From an uncultured Bacteroidota bacterium (lineage in GTDB: Bacteria; Bacteroidota; Bacteroidia; Chitinophagales; Chitinophagaceae): a stretch of 14,672 nucleotides of DNA. Positions 6,397 through 13,955 of this stretch are shown here, piece by piece. The translations under genes were made by a program, and so were the position numbers. The first letter of the stretch is position 1. Each line of letters opens with the position of its first letter. Below the pieces are notes generated by a model. The model had not been told where the DNA came from, did no database searches, and saw nothing but the letters and a program-made list of their open reading frames with translations. Where the stretch lies: contig CAIYVS010000347.1 in NCBI GenBank assembly GCA_903929655.1, positions 1 through 14,672 of the forward strand, given 5' to 3'.

Positions 6397-7134
6397 ATGA
6401 AATTATTAGAAATGATGAAGCTCCGGCTCAGGGCAAATAAATATAAGAACAGAGATGATAAAGGGGGGATAGCATATTTAATTGCCAATACAAAAAAGGG
6501 GGATACCTGTCTTGATATTGGGGCGCATAAAGGAGGTTATTTATTTTTCATGGTAAAACAGGTTGGCCACCAGGGCAAAGTATTTGCTTTCGAACCGCAG
6601 TCAAATCTTTATGAATACATCAGGAAAATAGTGAGCTTGTTCAAATGGAATAACGTAAAGATCGAGCATCTTGCATTATCTGACGCTGCCGGTTCAACAA
6701 CACTTTATATACCAACCAACAAAGTAAGCAAGGGGTCCTCGCCGGGGGCAACCATTGTAGAACATAAAGAGCGCAATGATTTTGGTGCGACAGAGGAGGT
6801 AAAAACAGAAACATTAGACTCCTATTGCAACAGGCACAACATAAAACCTGGTTTTCTGAAAATTGATGTAGAGGGAAATGAACTAAGGATATTTAAAGGT
6901 GGTACAGATGTTTTAAAAAAGTATAAACCAAAAGTTCTTGTTGAAATTGAAGCCCGGCATATTGGTCAGGAAAAAGTATTGGAAACTTTCGGATTTATGC
7001 AATCTTTGGGTTATACCGGGCAATTCATTCATGGGTTAGAGATACTTCCATTAACCGAGTTTGATTTTAGCAAATACCAGGACTTGAATAATATGGCCAA
7101 TTACTGTAACAACTTTATATTCGAAAGTAAATAG
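6397..7134 (+). CDS. FkbM-family SAM-dependent methyltransferase
   Basis: The 245-residue protein has the FkbM methyltransferase pattern. SAM-binding motif I is CLDIGAHKGG (38-47), the acidic residue after the second strand is in FAFEPQ (63-68), and the signature FLKIDVEGNE (153-162) follows a TETLDSYCNRH segment. The fold is cytoplasmic, with no signal peptide or membrane segment. Members O-methylate sugars or other small acceptors. Between a ligase-like gene and a GT87 gene it most plausibly methylates a sugar of a surface glycan, perhaps as a capping step; this is inference from position. ATG 6397 is used, with in-frame ATGs at 6412 and 6415 as weaker alternatives. It lies 100 bases after the preceding gene and 18 bases before the next, so it is probably co-transcribed with the GT87 gene. 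Confidence 0.88.
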   Translation: MKLLEMMKLRLRANKYKNRDDKGGIAYLIANTKKGDTCLDIGAHKGGYLFFMVKQVGHQGKVFAFEPQSNLYEYIRKIVSLFKWNNVKIEHLALSDAAGSTTLYIPTNKVSKGSSPGATIVEHKERNDFGATEEVKTETLDSYCNRHNIKPGFLKIDVEGNELRIFKGGTDVLKKYKPKVLVEIEARHIGQEKVLETFGFMQSLGYTGQFIHGLEILPLTEFDFSKYQDLNNMANYCNNFIFESK

Positions 7135-7152
7135 ACATACACCTTTCTGACT

Positions 7153-8409
7153 ATGTTTCAAAACATCCACAGCCTGCTCTTAAAACCACGTACTGTATTA
7201 ATAGTATACATTACTGTCGCAATTATAGCCGGGGCACAGATGATATTGCTTGGCAATTCATTATTCCAACCGGCGCAGAATAAGGGCTTGGTGAGCGATG
7301 TGGTAAATACCCCCGAAGTACAACAGTATTTCATAGGGCATTATGTTACCAACTACAACAATTATGTAATTTTCAAATCATCTTTTCCACATCTTGTAAA
7401 GGGCCTCAACTTATATGCACTGCATCCATCGGATCATTGGGACCTGTTTAAATACAGCCCTACCTTTGCATTGTTTATGGGGCTCTTTGCCTGGTTGCCA
7501 GATTCTATCGGGCTTTGTCTGTGGTTAATATTTAATGCCCTGGTATTATACGCTGCAATCCGTATGCTGCCATTCGATACAAAAACAAGGGCTCTTTTAC
7601 TTTGGTTTATTGCCATGGAGTTGCTGACATGTATGCAAAACTGCCAGAGCAATGGTTTGCTCGGCGGACTGATGATAGCGGGCTATTGTTTTATGCAAAA
7701 AGGAAAAAATAAATGGGCTGCGCTAATGCTGGTGATGGCAACCTTTATAAAAGTATATGGTGCTGCGGGTTTTATTCTTTTCCTCTTCTTCCCCGATAAA
7801 ATAAAATTCGTTCTCTATGCTGCTTTTTGGTCTGCTGTTTTATTTTTTCTTCCGGTTGTCGCTATCCCCTTCCAAACCCTTATGTGGCAATACCACAATT
7901 GGTTGGTAATGATGTCTGCAGACCAATCTGTATCTTATGGCATATCTATTATCGGCTGGTTGCATAGCTGGTTTCATTTCGATGCTAAAATGTATATTAT
8001 GCTTGCTGGAATGGCTCTTTTTGCGTTGCCATTTGCCCGCTTTAAATTATACAGCAATGAAGCCTACCGCTTGCTTAGCCTTGCGGCTATTCTTATCTGG
8101 GTCATCATCTTCAATTATAAGGCAGAGTCTGCAACTTATATTATTGCGGTGACAGGAGTGGGTATCTGGTATTTTTCAGGGCCGGCCAAATTGTGGCGTA
8201 ATATCATGCTATGGACAGTGTTTGTTTTTACCTGCCTGTCATTTACCGATATTTTTCCGGGTAACATTAAGCACAATTTCATACAGCCTTATTGTATTAA
8301 GTCTGTGCCATGTATTTTATTGTGGGGTATCATTGTTGTGGAGCTTATGTTGATGAAGCCTGACAGGGCTTTGTTTAACACTCAAAAAGCCGCACTACCT
8401 TCTATATGA
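7153..8409 (+). CDS. GT87 (DUF2029) polyprenyl-phosphate-dependent glycosyltransferase
   Basis: This 418-residue multipass membrane protein has the plan of glycosyltransferase family 87. After a first membrane helix (about 14-33) is an extracytoplasmic loop with NNYVIFKSSFPHLVKGLNLY (69-88) and FKYSPTFALFMGLFAWLP (99-116), matching the family's Y...G..pY....y.YpP....l..P motif. QNCQSNGLLGGL (162-173) and ATFIKVYG (196-203) correspond to the conserved gQ.N..l and K-P/K-V-Y regions. About ten hydrophobic segments are visible in all. Family members use polyprenyl-phosphate sugars, often mannose, on the outer face of the inner membrane. The donor and acceptor here are unknown. It starts 18 bases after the FkbM gene and probably belongs to the same operon. 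Confidence 0.8.
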   Translation: MFQNIHSLLLKPRTVLIVYITVAIIAGAQMILLGNSLFQPAQNKGLVSDVVNTPEVQQYFIGHYVTNYNNYVIFKSSFPHLVKGLNLYALHPSDHWDLFKYSPTFALFMGLFAWLPDSIGLCLWLIFNALVLYAAIRMLPFDTKTRALLLWFIAMELLTCMQNCQSNGLLGGLMIAGYCFMQKGKNKWAALMLVMATFIKVYGAAGFILFLFFPDKIKFVLYAAFWSAVLFFLPVVAIPFQTLMWQYHNWLVMMSADQSVSYGISIIGWLHSWFHFDAKMYIMLAGMALFALPFARFKLYSNEAYRLLSLAAILIWVIIFNYKAESATYIIAVTGVGIWYFSGPAKLWRNIMLWTVFVFTCLSFTDIFPGNIKHNFIQPYCIKSVPCILLWGIIVVELMLMKPDRALFNTQKAALPSI

Positions 8410-8439
8410 TGTTTTAAGCATAGAAATGAGCTGAAATAA

Positions 8440-8447
8440 TATCTTTG
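8440..8447 (+). promoter_or_regulatory. Bacteroidetes-type -7 box before the DUF1648 gene
   Basis: TATCTTTG is an exact TAnnTTTG match and is followed by CGGG, as at 4999. It sits 19 bases before ATG 8467, implying a very short leader of roughly 10-15 bases. The -33 region (around 8412-8420, TTTTAAGCA) has no clear TTG. It suggests the DUF1648 gene has its own promoter rather than depending on the GT87 gene, which ends 30 bases upstream. Confidence 0.5.
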
Positions 8448-8466
8448 CGGGAGATTCTACTCTGTT

Positions 8467-8985
8467 ATGGATAATGACAAAAAAAGGCCGGTAATAAAAA
8501 TTGAACTCAATAATGTGGATAAGGCGCAGGAAAAACTGGCGCTTTGGCTTTTGATATTTTTGTGGGTAGCTACTATTGTTATATGGTTCACGCTTCCTCT
8601 TACTATACCGGTACATTTTAACCTGAAGAATGAGCCTGACAGGTGGGATGACAAGGCTTATATTTTCGTAATGCCTTTTATTGCTTCTTTGCTTTATGCA
8701 TTGTTGAGTTTTGTAAATAAATATCCCCAGAGCTTTAATTATATAAAGCCGGTGACTGAGGGAAATGCGGAACGCCTGTATACTATGGGTACACGTCTTT
8801 TACGTTTGGTGAAGCTGATGATCATAATTGGCTTTGTTGTAGATACTGCAAATGATTTGATCATTGCCAAAAATCCTGCCTTTCATGATACGTTCCTGTC
8901 TACGGTATTGCAATGGGTACCTGTGATTTTAATAGCCGGGGTGCTGTTGCAGAAATTGGTATTTGCCAAGAAGAAGGATGCTTAG
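8467..8985 (+). CDS. DUF1648 domain membrane protein
   Basis: The 172-residue protein has four likely membrane helices: residues ~18-38 (LALWLLIFLWVATIVIWF), ~60-78, ~115-130 and ~145-163. Directly after the first helix is the DUF1648 signature LPLTIPVHFNLKNEPDRW, matching the family's P..ip.HFn..gepd.w, followed by DKAYIFVMPFI. DUF1648 occurs alone and in SdpI-like immunity proteins of Bacillota; its molecular role is unclear. The N-terminus is charged (MDNDKKRPVIKIELN) and cytoplasmic. The gene is alone between its own promoter-like box and a 205-base gap, so there is no operon clue. An immunity role is possible but unsupported here. Confidence 0.75.
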   Translation: MDNDKKRPVIKIELNNVDKAQEKLALWLLIFLWVATIVIWFTLPLTIPVHFNLKNEPDRWDDKAYIFVMPFIASLLYALLSFVNKYPQSFNYIKPVTEGNAERLYTMGTRLLRLVKLMIIIGFVVDTANDLIIAKNPAFHDTFLSTVLQWVPVILIAGVLLQKLVFAKKKDA

Positions 8986-9051
8986 ATATGTATTGTGTTA
9001 TTGAACCCTAAGGTGGGTCGGGTAGTTAAATATATATTCTTATAATTATTA

Positions 9052-9084
9052 TTGGTGCAAAGCTGCCTCTAAATTTGGTGCAAA
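9052..9084 (+). promoter_or_regulatory. Repeated dyad motif and -7 box upstream of the MoxR gene
   Basis: TTGGTGCAAA occurs twice in the same orientation, at 9052-9061 and 9075-9084, exactly 23 bases apart. Each copy is itself a dyad (TTG-gtg-CAA, extended to TTTG-gtg-CAAA in the second). The second copy overlaps TAAATTTG (9070-9077), a perfect TAnnTTTG -7 box. The arrangement looks like two operator half-turn-spaced sites over a promoter. The TTG of the first copy is too close (15 bases) to serve as the usual -33 element. The rest of the 8986-9190 gap is AT-rich and holds no gene; an untranslated leader of about 100 bases would precede ATG 9191. Confidence 0.45.
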
Positions 9085-9190
9085 CGTATATGGCTATGTC
9101 TGTACAGCGCGTTTTCACAAAAAATTATAATAATAATCCTCTATATCATTGTATTAATCTGTAAACTTGTAGAAAGGAATGAAATAATTT

Positions 9191-10180
9191 ATGGAGCCTG
9201 TTTCAGAAGCTATAACAATCAATTCAACTGAGTCTATACATCACCTGGTAAGCCAGATAGAAAAAGTAATTCGTGGTAAACGCCCGCAGATAGAAAAGGT
9301 GGTTACCTGCCTGCTTGCGGGTGGACATATCCTGATGGAGGATAATCCGGGTACAGGTAAAACCATATTGGCGCGTACCCTTGCACAGTGCATCAGCGGG
9401 ATGCGCGAGGGGGAGCATGTGGTTTTTAAACGCATACAGTTCACTCCTGACTTGTTGCCAATGGACCTGATAGGTACTCATATTTTTGATGACCGCACCA
9501 AGGAGTTCGTTTTTAAGCAAGGGCCTATATTTTGCAATGTGCTGTTGGCGGATGAAATAAATCGTGCTTCACCCAAAGTGCAGAGTGCATTGCTGGAGGC
9601 TATGGCAGAACACCAGGTAACGGTGGGAGAAACTACTATGAAACTGCAACGCCTGTTTTTTACCATTGCTACACAAAATCCGATAGAGATGGAAGGGACT
9701 TATCCATTGCCTGCGGCGCAACTGGATCGTTTCTTTATGAAGATACAGTTTGGCTATGTGGATGAGGAGACAGAACTGAATATTTATCGTGAATACCTGG
9801 AAATAGCTCAAAACCTGATTGATTTGCAGCAGGTGTTAAGTATGCAGGACATTATTGCATTGCAGGAGCAGGCATCGCAGGTATTTGTGCATGAGGAAAT
9901 AGTACGGGGGGTGAGCAATATTGTGCGTAATTCCCGTACGCACCAGGATATCTCGCTGGGGGCATCTACACGTAGCGGTATTGCTTTCCTGAAATGCCTG
10001 AGGGCTTATGCAATGGTGAAAGGGAGGACATTTGTTATAGAAGATGATGTAAAGGATATAGCGTATTATGTGCTGGAACACCGCCTTATTTACCGTAATA
10101 AAGAAGGCAAGCAAAAAGCGCTGGATAGTATCATTCATAAAGAGGTGGAACGTTTGGCAAAATTGAAGTTATACGCTTAA
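9191..10180 (+). CDS. MoxR-family AAA+ ATPase
   Basis: MoxR ATPases are cytoplasmic AAA+ chaperones that remodel or activate partner proteins, often ones with vWA domains. The 329 residues carry the full set of motifs: Walker A EDNPGTGKT (50-58), the MoxR-specific FTPDLLPMDLIGT (84-96), Walker B VLLADEINRA with D121 and E122, sensor 1 ATQNPIEMEGTYPLP (160-174, N163), arginine finger region AAQLDRFF with R180, and sensor 2 LGASTRSG near 256. Length is typical. ATG 9191 is preceded by a tiny ATG-AAA-TAA mini-ORF (9179-9187). The usual partners (DUF58, vWA/Bat proteins) are not next to it. Instead an exported TPR-like gene begins 23 bases downstream, so the two are probably co-transcribed. Confidence 0.93.
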   Translation: MEPVSEAITINSTESIHHLVSQIEKVIRGKRPQIEKVVTCLLAGGHILMEDNPGTGKTILARTLAQCISGMREGEHVVFKRIQFTPDLLPMDLIGTHIFDDRTKEFVFKQGPIFCNVLLADEINRASPKVQSALLEAMAEHQVTVGETTMKLQRLFFTIATQNPIEMEGTYPLPAAQLDRFFMKIQFGYVDEETELNIYREYLEIAQNLIDLQQVLSMQDIIALQEQASQVFVHEEIVRGVSNIVRNSRTHQDISLGASTRSGIAFLKCLRAYAMVKGRTFVIEDDVKDIAYYVLEHRLIYRNKEGKQKALDSIIHKEVERLAKLKLYA

Positions 10181-10203
10181 AGAGTTCACAATTTTATTGT
10201 TGA

Positions 10204-12261
10204 ATGAATTTTCAGATTTTCAGATCCATATATTTTCAAGTTGTTGTCCTGCTGTTGTTGGCTTGCAATTCTTTTGCACAACAGGCACAGCCGCAGGTAA
10301 TTAATATATCGCCCCCGCACCCTGCCGGGAAAATGGCACAGCGTGCTGAAATAGATGGCAAACGCATCGGTATAGATATTAACAGCGAGGATGCCCTGCC
10401 ACGTTCGCGGGAGTTTAAGCGTATAGACAGCACTTATTATGTGGGCTGGCTGTTTGAAGGCGCCTACAAATATAACCATGCTGCAGACTACCTGGGCTTT
10501 AAAAATGCTATCGTTCCCCTGGAACGCACTATGCGCCTTACAGAGCGTGATTATCATAAAGCTTTAGCCACTCGTGCTGAAAATGTGATGCAGTATATGC
10601 CTGTATATAAAATAGACATAGACTATACCTTTAATGCACTGCTGCTGATGAATTGCTACAGCAATACAGACCAGCCCACCAAGGTGATGGAGTTGATGAG
10701 AAGGATTTTGCACTGGAATTTTCAGCGGGATTTTTATATGGATGCTTATAATTACCTGGCATGGACTGTGCACCGTAACCGATTTTATACTTCTGAAAAA
10801 TATCCGTTCCTGAAAAACTCAATAGCAGCAAATGAGAAGCTAGCTAATAAATATCTTGATTCGGGGCTGGCAAAAATTAATAGGGACAGGATTACCAATA
10901 CTACGATCTTTCCGCAAGGCTATGAAAAAATGGATAAGATGGGTGTGTATCATTATAAAACCATTTTGTACAGTTATGCCCTCAACATAGATTCAGCGGA
11001 ATATTATTACAATCTACTGCTCAGCAGCCCGATCTTTCCGCATAATAATTATGCTACCTTCCGTGCTATTTGCGGGGATTTCAGGACCGCTGAAAGTGAG
11101 TACAACAAAGCAATACCACAGGATGCGGGCGATAAGCGACTGAAAGAATGGGCCTATTATTCTTCTATTATTGATATTTATAAGGCGCTGCCTAAAAAAG
11201 GTATCGAGGATATGAATGAGATGATAAAAGCATCCGGTTCTACACCGGGCTTTGGCTGGTACAATATTGCCCTAGCCCGTTGCATGTTGTATGACGGGCA
11301 GGTTGAGGAAGCTAATCGTTATATTAACAAAGCTGCTGAATTTAAAGAATTGCATATTGGTACTACATTAGGACAAAGTCAGTATGATTTTAGTGTACAA
11401 TTACTGAAACTGATGAATAAAGAAGCTGAATGGCAGATGCAGCAATTTGAGCATCGCAACTGGTGGTATAATCCGGTTATTTTAACTGATATGGCCCAGC
11501 TAAAAGGGGAAAAGTATTTACAGCAGTTTCTTATCATTAACCAGTTTGCCCAAAACCCGGAAAGGGATATGGTGATCTACAAACTGTTTTCTACGGAAAG
11601 TACGGTGGACTGGGATGAAATATGGTATCTTATAAAGGACTTTAGTACACGTTTTTTCTTAGATCGGTTTCAGAAGGAGTTGCAAACTGATAACAGGAAG
11701 TATGTGCATAAATATTTTGAATACTTTGTGGCCCGCCTGCAAATGAAACAGGGAAATTATGATGAGGCAAAGCGTATGCTGGATAATATATTGCAGAAAC
11801 CCACTACTGACCTTGAGTATGAAAAATTATTTGTAGCGCGAGTATTCCAGGCAGAGGCAGAGTGTGCCAAACAAAAGGATGATAAAGACGCCATGAATGA
11901 CTGGATATATCGTATGTACTCAAGCTTTCCTCAATTGCTTCCGTATACAGGTCTTGTTCCGAACATTAGGCTGCACCTGAGCGGTGATGTGGACAAACAG
12001 GTAGTTGAAAGGCTTAAAGATTGTAATATCAACTGGGTGACAAATAGCTCCGTCCCCGCTGCTGAGGCCTACCTTATTTTTAGTAAGAAGGGAGATAAGA
12101 AGGATATTCAATATTATGTGCTGGATAAAAGTGGTAATTATATTGTGCCCAAACAATCTTTCTCATACCGCAAGGCAGATGAAACCGGTGTTTCCCTTGC
12201 CTACCGCATTTTTAATATAGGCGGTAAAGAACCTGAAAAAGAAGAGGCTAAGAAGAAATAA
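10204..12261 (+). CDS. Large exported TPR-like protein of unknown function
   Basis: I do not recognise a named family. The 685-residue protein starts with a signal sequence, FQVVVLLLLACNSFAQQ. This could be cut after FA (signal peptidase I) or processed as a lipoprotein at the LLAC cysteine (residue 21), so it is periplasmic or outer-membrane associated. The body is alpha-helical with repeats resembling degenerate TPR or SEL1-like units, for example WYNIALARCMLYDGQVEEA and FVARLQMKQGNYDEAKRML. A smaller C-terminal domain (about 610-670) looks beta-rich (SGNYIVPKQSFSYRK, SLAYRIFNIGG), and the end is highly charged (KEPEKEEAKKK). It starts 23 bases after the MoxR gene, so a shared envelope role is suggested but not shown. 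Following it are 112 bases without a gene, then ParA. Confidence 0.7.
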   Translation: MNFQIFRSIYFQVVVLLLLACNSFAQQAQPQVINISPPHPAGKMAQRAEIDGKRIGIDINSEDALPRSREFKRIDSTYYVGWLFEGAYKYNHAADYLGFKNAIVPLERTMRLTERDYHKALATRAENVMQYMPVYKIDIDYTFNALLLMNCYSNTDQPTKVMELMRRILHWNFQRDFYMDAYNYLAWTVHRNRFYTSEKYPFLKNSIAANEKLANKYLDSGLAKINRDRITNTTIFPQGYEKMDKMGVYHYKTILYSYALNIDSAEYYYNLLLSSPIFPHNNYATFRAICGDFRTAESEYNKAIPQDAGDKRLKEWAYYSSIIDIYKALPKKGIEDMNEMIKASGSTPGFGWYNIALARCMLYDGQVEEANRYINKAAEFKELHIGTTLGQSQYDFSVQLLKLMNKEAEWQMQQFEHRNWWYNPVILTDMAQLKGEKYLQQFLIINQFAQNPERDMVIYKLFSTESTVDWDEIWYLIKDFSTRFFLDRFQKELQTDNRKYVHKYFEYFVARLQMKQGNYDEAKRMLDNILQKPTTDLEYEKLFVARVFQAEAECAKQKDDKDAMNDWIYRMYSSFPQLLPYTGLVPNIRLHLSGDVDKQVVERLKDCNINWVTNSSVPAAEAYLIFSKKGDKKDIQYYVLDKSGNYIVPKQSFSYRKADETGVSLAYRIFNIGGKEPEKEEAKKK

Positions 12262-12373
12262 ATATCAAAAGTGTTTGTTTCTGAAGGACTTAAAATGGTA
12301 ACATTGAAAAAACAATATAAAATCAGTAGTTTTAAATCCCGGTAAATTGAAAAATGACCTTAACAAGTAAACC

Positions 12374-13111
12374 ATGTTTATAGCTTCGCTTTATAATCTT
12401 AAGGGTGGTGTGGGCAAAACTGCTTCTTGTGTGAATTTTGCATACATGGCCGCAAAAGACGGATATAAAGTATTGCTTTGGGACCTTGATCCCCAGGGAG
12501 CGGCGAGTTACTACTATAATGTGCAGCCTGGTGTAAAATGGAGTATCAAGAAGATCATAGGCAATGAACTGTCTCTTGAAGAAGCTATCATGAATACCAG
12601 TTATGAGAACATTGATATAATTCCTGCAGATATTTCGGCGAGGAAACTGGATATGTTGCTTGAAGAAAATAATGGCTCTAAAAAATACCTGAAGCATTTA
12701 CTTAAAAAGCTGGAACATTACGATTTCGTATTCATAGACTGCTCGCCGGGTTTTTCGTTGTTAGCAGACAATGTTTTTTATGCATCAGATGCTGTTTTGA
12801 TGCCTGTGATTCCTACTACACTTTCTGTGCGGACCTACGAAATTGTGAAATCCTATTTTGAAGAGAAGGGCATGCTGGACAAAATGATGTGTTTTTTTAC
12901 AATGGTGGATGTGCGTAAGAATATGCATAATGATGTGATGCAGGAGCTATTTAAAGACAAACGTTTCTTCGAATATTATATTCCTAATCTTTCAGACATT
13001 GAAAAAATGGGCATCCATCATGCACCTGTGGAGTCATTTGCCCCCAATAGTTATGCAACAACATGCTATAGAGCATTGTGGCGTGAAATAAAGGAAGGTG
13101 TGCTGGAATAA
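12374..13111 (+). CDS. ParA/Soj-family P-loop ATPase without an adjacent ParB
   Basis: ParA ATPases form ATP-dependent dimers that bind DNA or membranes and position cargo such as chromosomes, plasmids or protein clusters. This 245-residue protein has the deviant Walker A KGGVGKT (10-16, signature lysine K10), Walker A' DLDPQGAAS (37-45), and Walker B FVFIDCSPG (118-126, D122). It is of the short form, with no N-terminal helix-turn-helix. The closing segment PVESFAPNSYATTCYRALWREI is typical of the family. No ParB gene or obvious parS-like repeat is adjacent. Upstream is the exported TPR-like gene; downstream, convergent and 4 bases away, is a PAS protein. It may serve a non-partition positioning role, or act in trans with a distant ParB. 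Confidence 0.9.
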   Translation: MFIASLYNLKGGVGKTASCVNFAYMAAKDGYKVLLWDLDPQGAASYYYNVQPGVKWSIKKIIGNELSLEEAIMNTSYENIDIIPADISARKLDMLLEENNGSKKYLKHLLKKLEHYDFVFIDCSPGFSLLADNVFYASDAVLMPVIPTTLSVRTYEIVKSYFEEKGMLDKMMCFFTMVDVRKNMHNDVMQELFKDKRFFEYYIPNLSDIEKMGIHHAPVESFAPNSYATTCYRALWREIKEGVLE

Positions 13112-13115
13112 ATTT

Positions 13116-13955
13116 TCAGGAGATGAGCTGCATATTCATCACAACATTACCTAATGCAAACATTTCTTTTTCTATTTCTTCTATCTTTTCCGACAGGAGA
13201 TTTTTTTCTTCCATGTGTTTGTTCATATTCTGGAATACGCCATAAATACTGATGGCCTTACCATACCTTATCCGTGCCTTACCTATTACCCTTACCCAAC
13301 TTGTATTGCCTTTAGCTGTAATGAAAGGTAATATCATGTCAAAAGGCAATGCTTTATCAATGGCATTACTTACGGCATCTGCAAACATTTGTTTTGCATC
13401 GCCGGGGAAAAAGTCGAAAATAGTATCCAGGTCCGGCTGGTAATCGTAGCTGGTTTCATGGATATCATACACCATCCTGGACCATGTTGTTATCATGTTT
13501 TCCAGGTTCACTGCCCAGGCCCCTATCCTGGCAATTCTACAGGTGTCGTTAAACAAACGTTCTATCTGTTCTTTTTCGGTGCGAAGACTTACGATCTCAT
13601 TGATGTCCTGTGTGGCAGTAAGGAGGTGTGTGACATGGTTCCTGTCATTTTTCAAGGTTGTTATTTCTGTACGGAACCATGTGTAATCGCCATCTTTTTT
13701 CTGAAAGCGGTATTCTACAGCCTCATCGAAGTCTCTGCCTTCCAGTGCCGGGAAATGGCCCCTGTTCTGGAAATAATCTTTATCTGCGGGATGTATAAAA
13801 TCATATGGGTTTCTGCCAACCAGCTCTTCCTGGCTGAAGCCAGTGAGATCTGCCAGTGCATTATTGATCATTTCAAATCTGCCAATAGCTTCATGATAGC
13901 AAACCAAATACTTATTATTCTGCTCACAGAATTTTTCGAAATCCTCTTTTGTCAT
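13116..13955 (-). CDS. Double PAS-domain protein with no output domain
   Basis: The 279-residue protein reads as two PAS domains. PAS1 (about 15-117) has GRFEMINNALADLTGFSQEEL and the PAC-like YRFQKKDGDYTWFRTEIT ending in TATQDI. PAS2 (about 140-245) has ARIGAWAVNLENMITTWS and ends with SWVRVIGKARIRYG...GVFQNMN. A short coiled coil follows (248-275, EEKNLLSEKIEEIEKEM), and the chain stops at 279. There is no HisKA H-box, HATPase, GGDEF or methyl-accepting region. PAS domains sense small molecules, light or redox, or mediate dimerisation. The protein may be a stand-alone sensor or adaptor, or the N-terminal remnant of a PAS kinase. It has no signal peptide or membrane segment and is cytoplasmic. 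It is convergent with ParA. Confidence 0.85.
   Translation of the reverse strand: MTKEDFEKFCEQNNKYLVCYHEAIGRFEMINNALADLTGFSQEELVGRNPYDFIHPADKDYFQNRGHFPALEGRDFDEAVEYRFQKKDGDYTWFRTEITTLKNDRNHVTHLLTATQDINEIVSLRTEKEQIERLFNDTCRIARIGAWAVNLENMITTWSRMVYDIHETSYDYQPDLDTIFDFFPGDAKQMFADAVSNAIDKALPFDMILPFITAKGNTSWVRVIGKARIRYGKAISIYGVFQNMNKHMEEKNLLSEKIEEIEKEMFALGNVVMNMQLIS

Noticed and set aside
8467..8985. SdpI-like bacteriocin immunity function for the DUF1648 protein
   Set aside because: Only the DUF1648 part is present, and no toxin or sporulation-killing genes are nearby.
9041..9137. ATTATTATT (9045-9053) and AATAATAAT (9129-9137) as a long-range inverted repeat
   Set aside because: Simple AT-rich repeats of this kind are expected by chance in such a gap.
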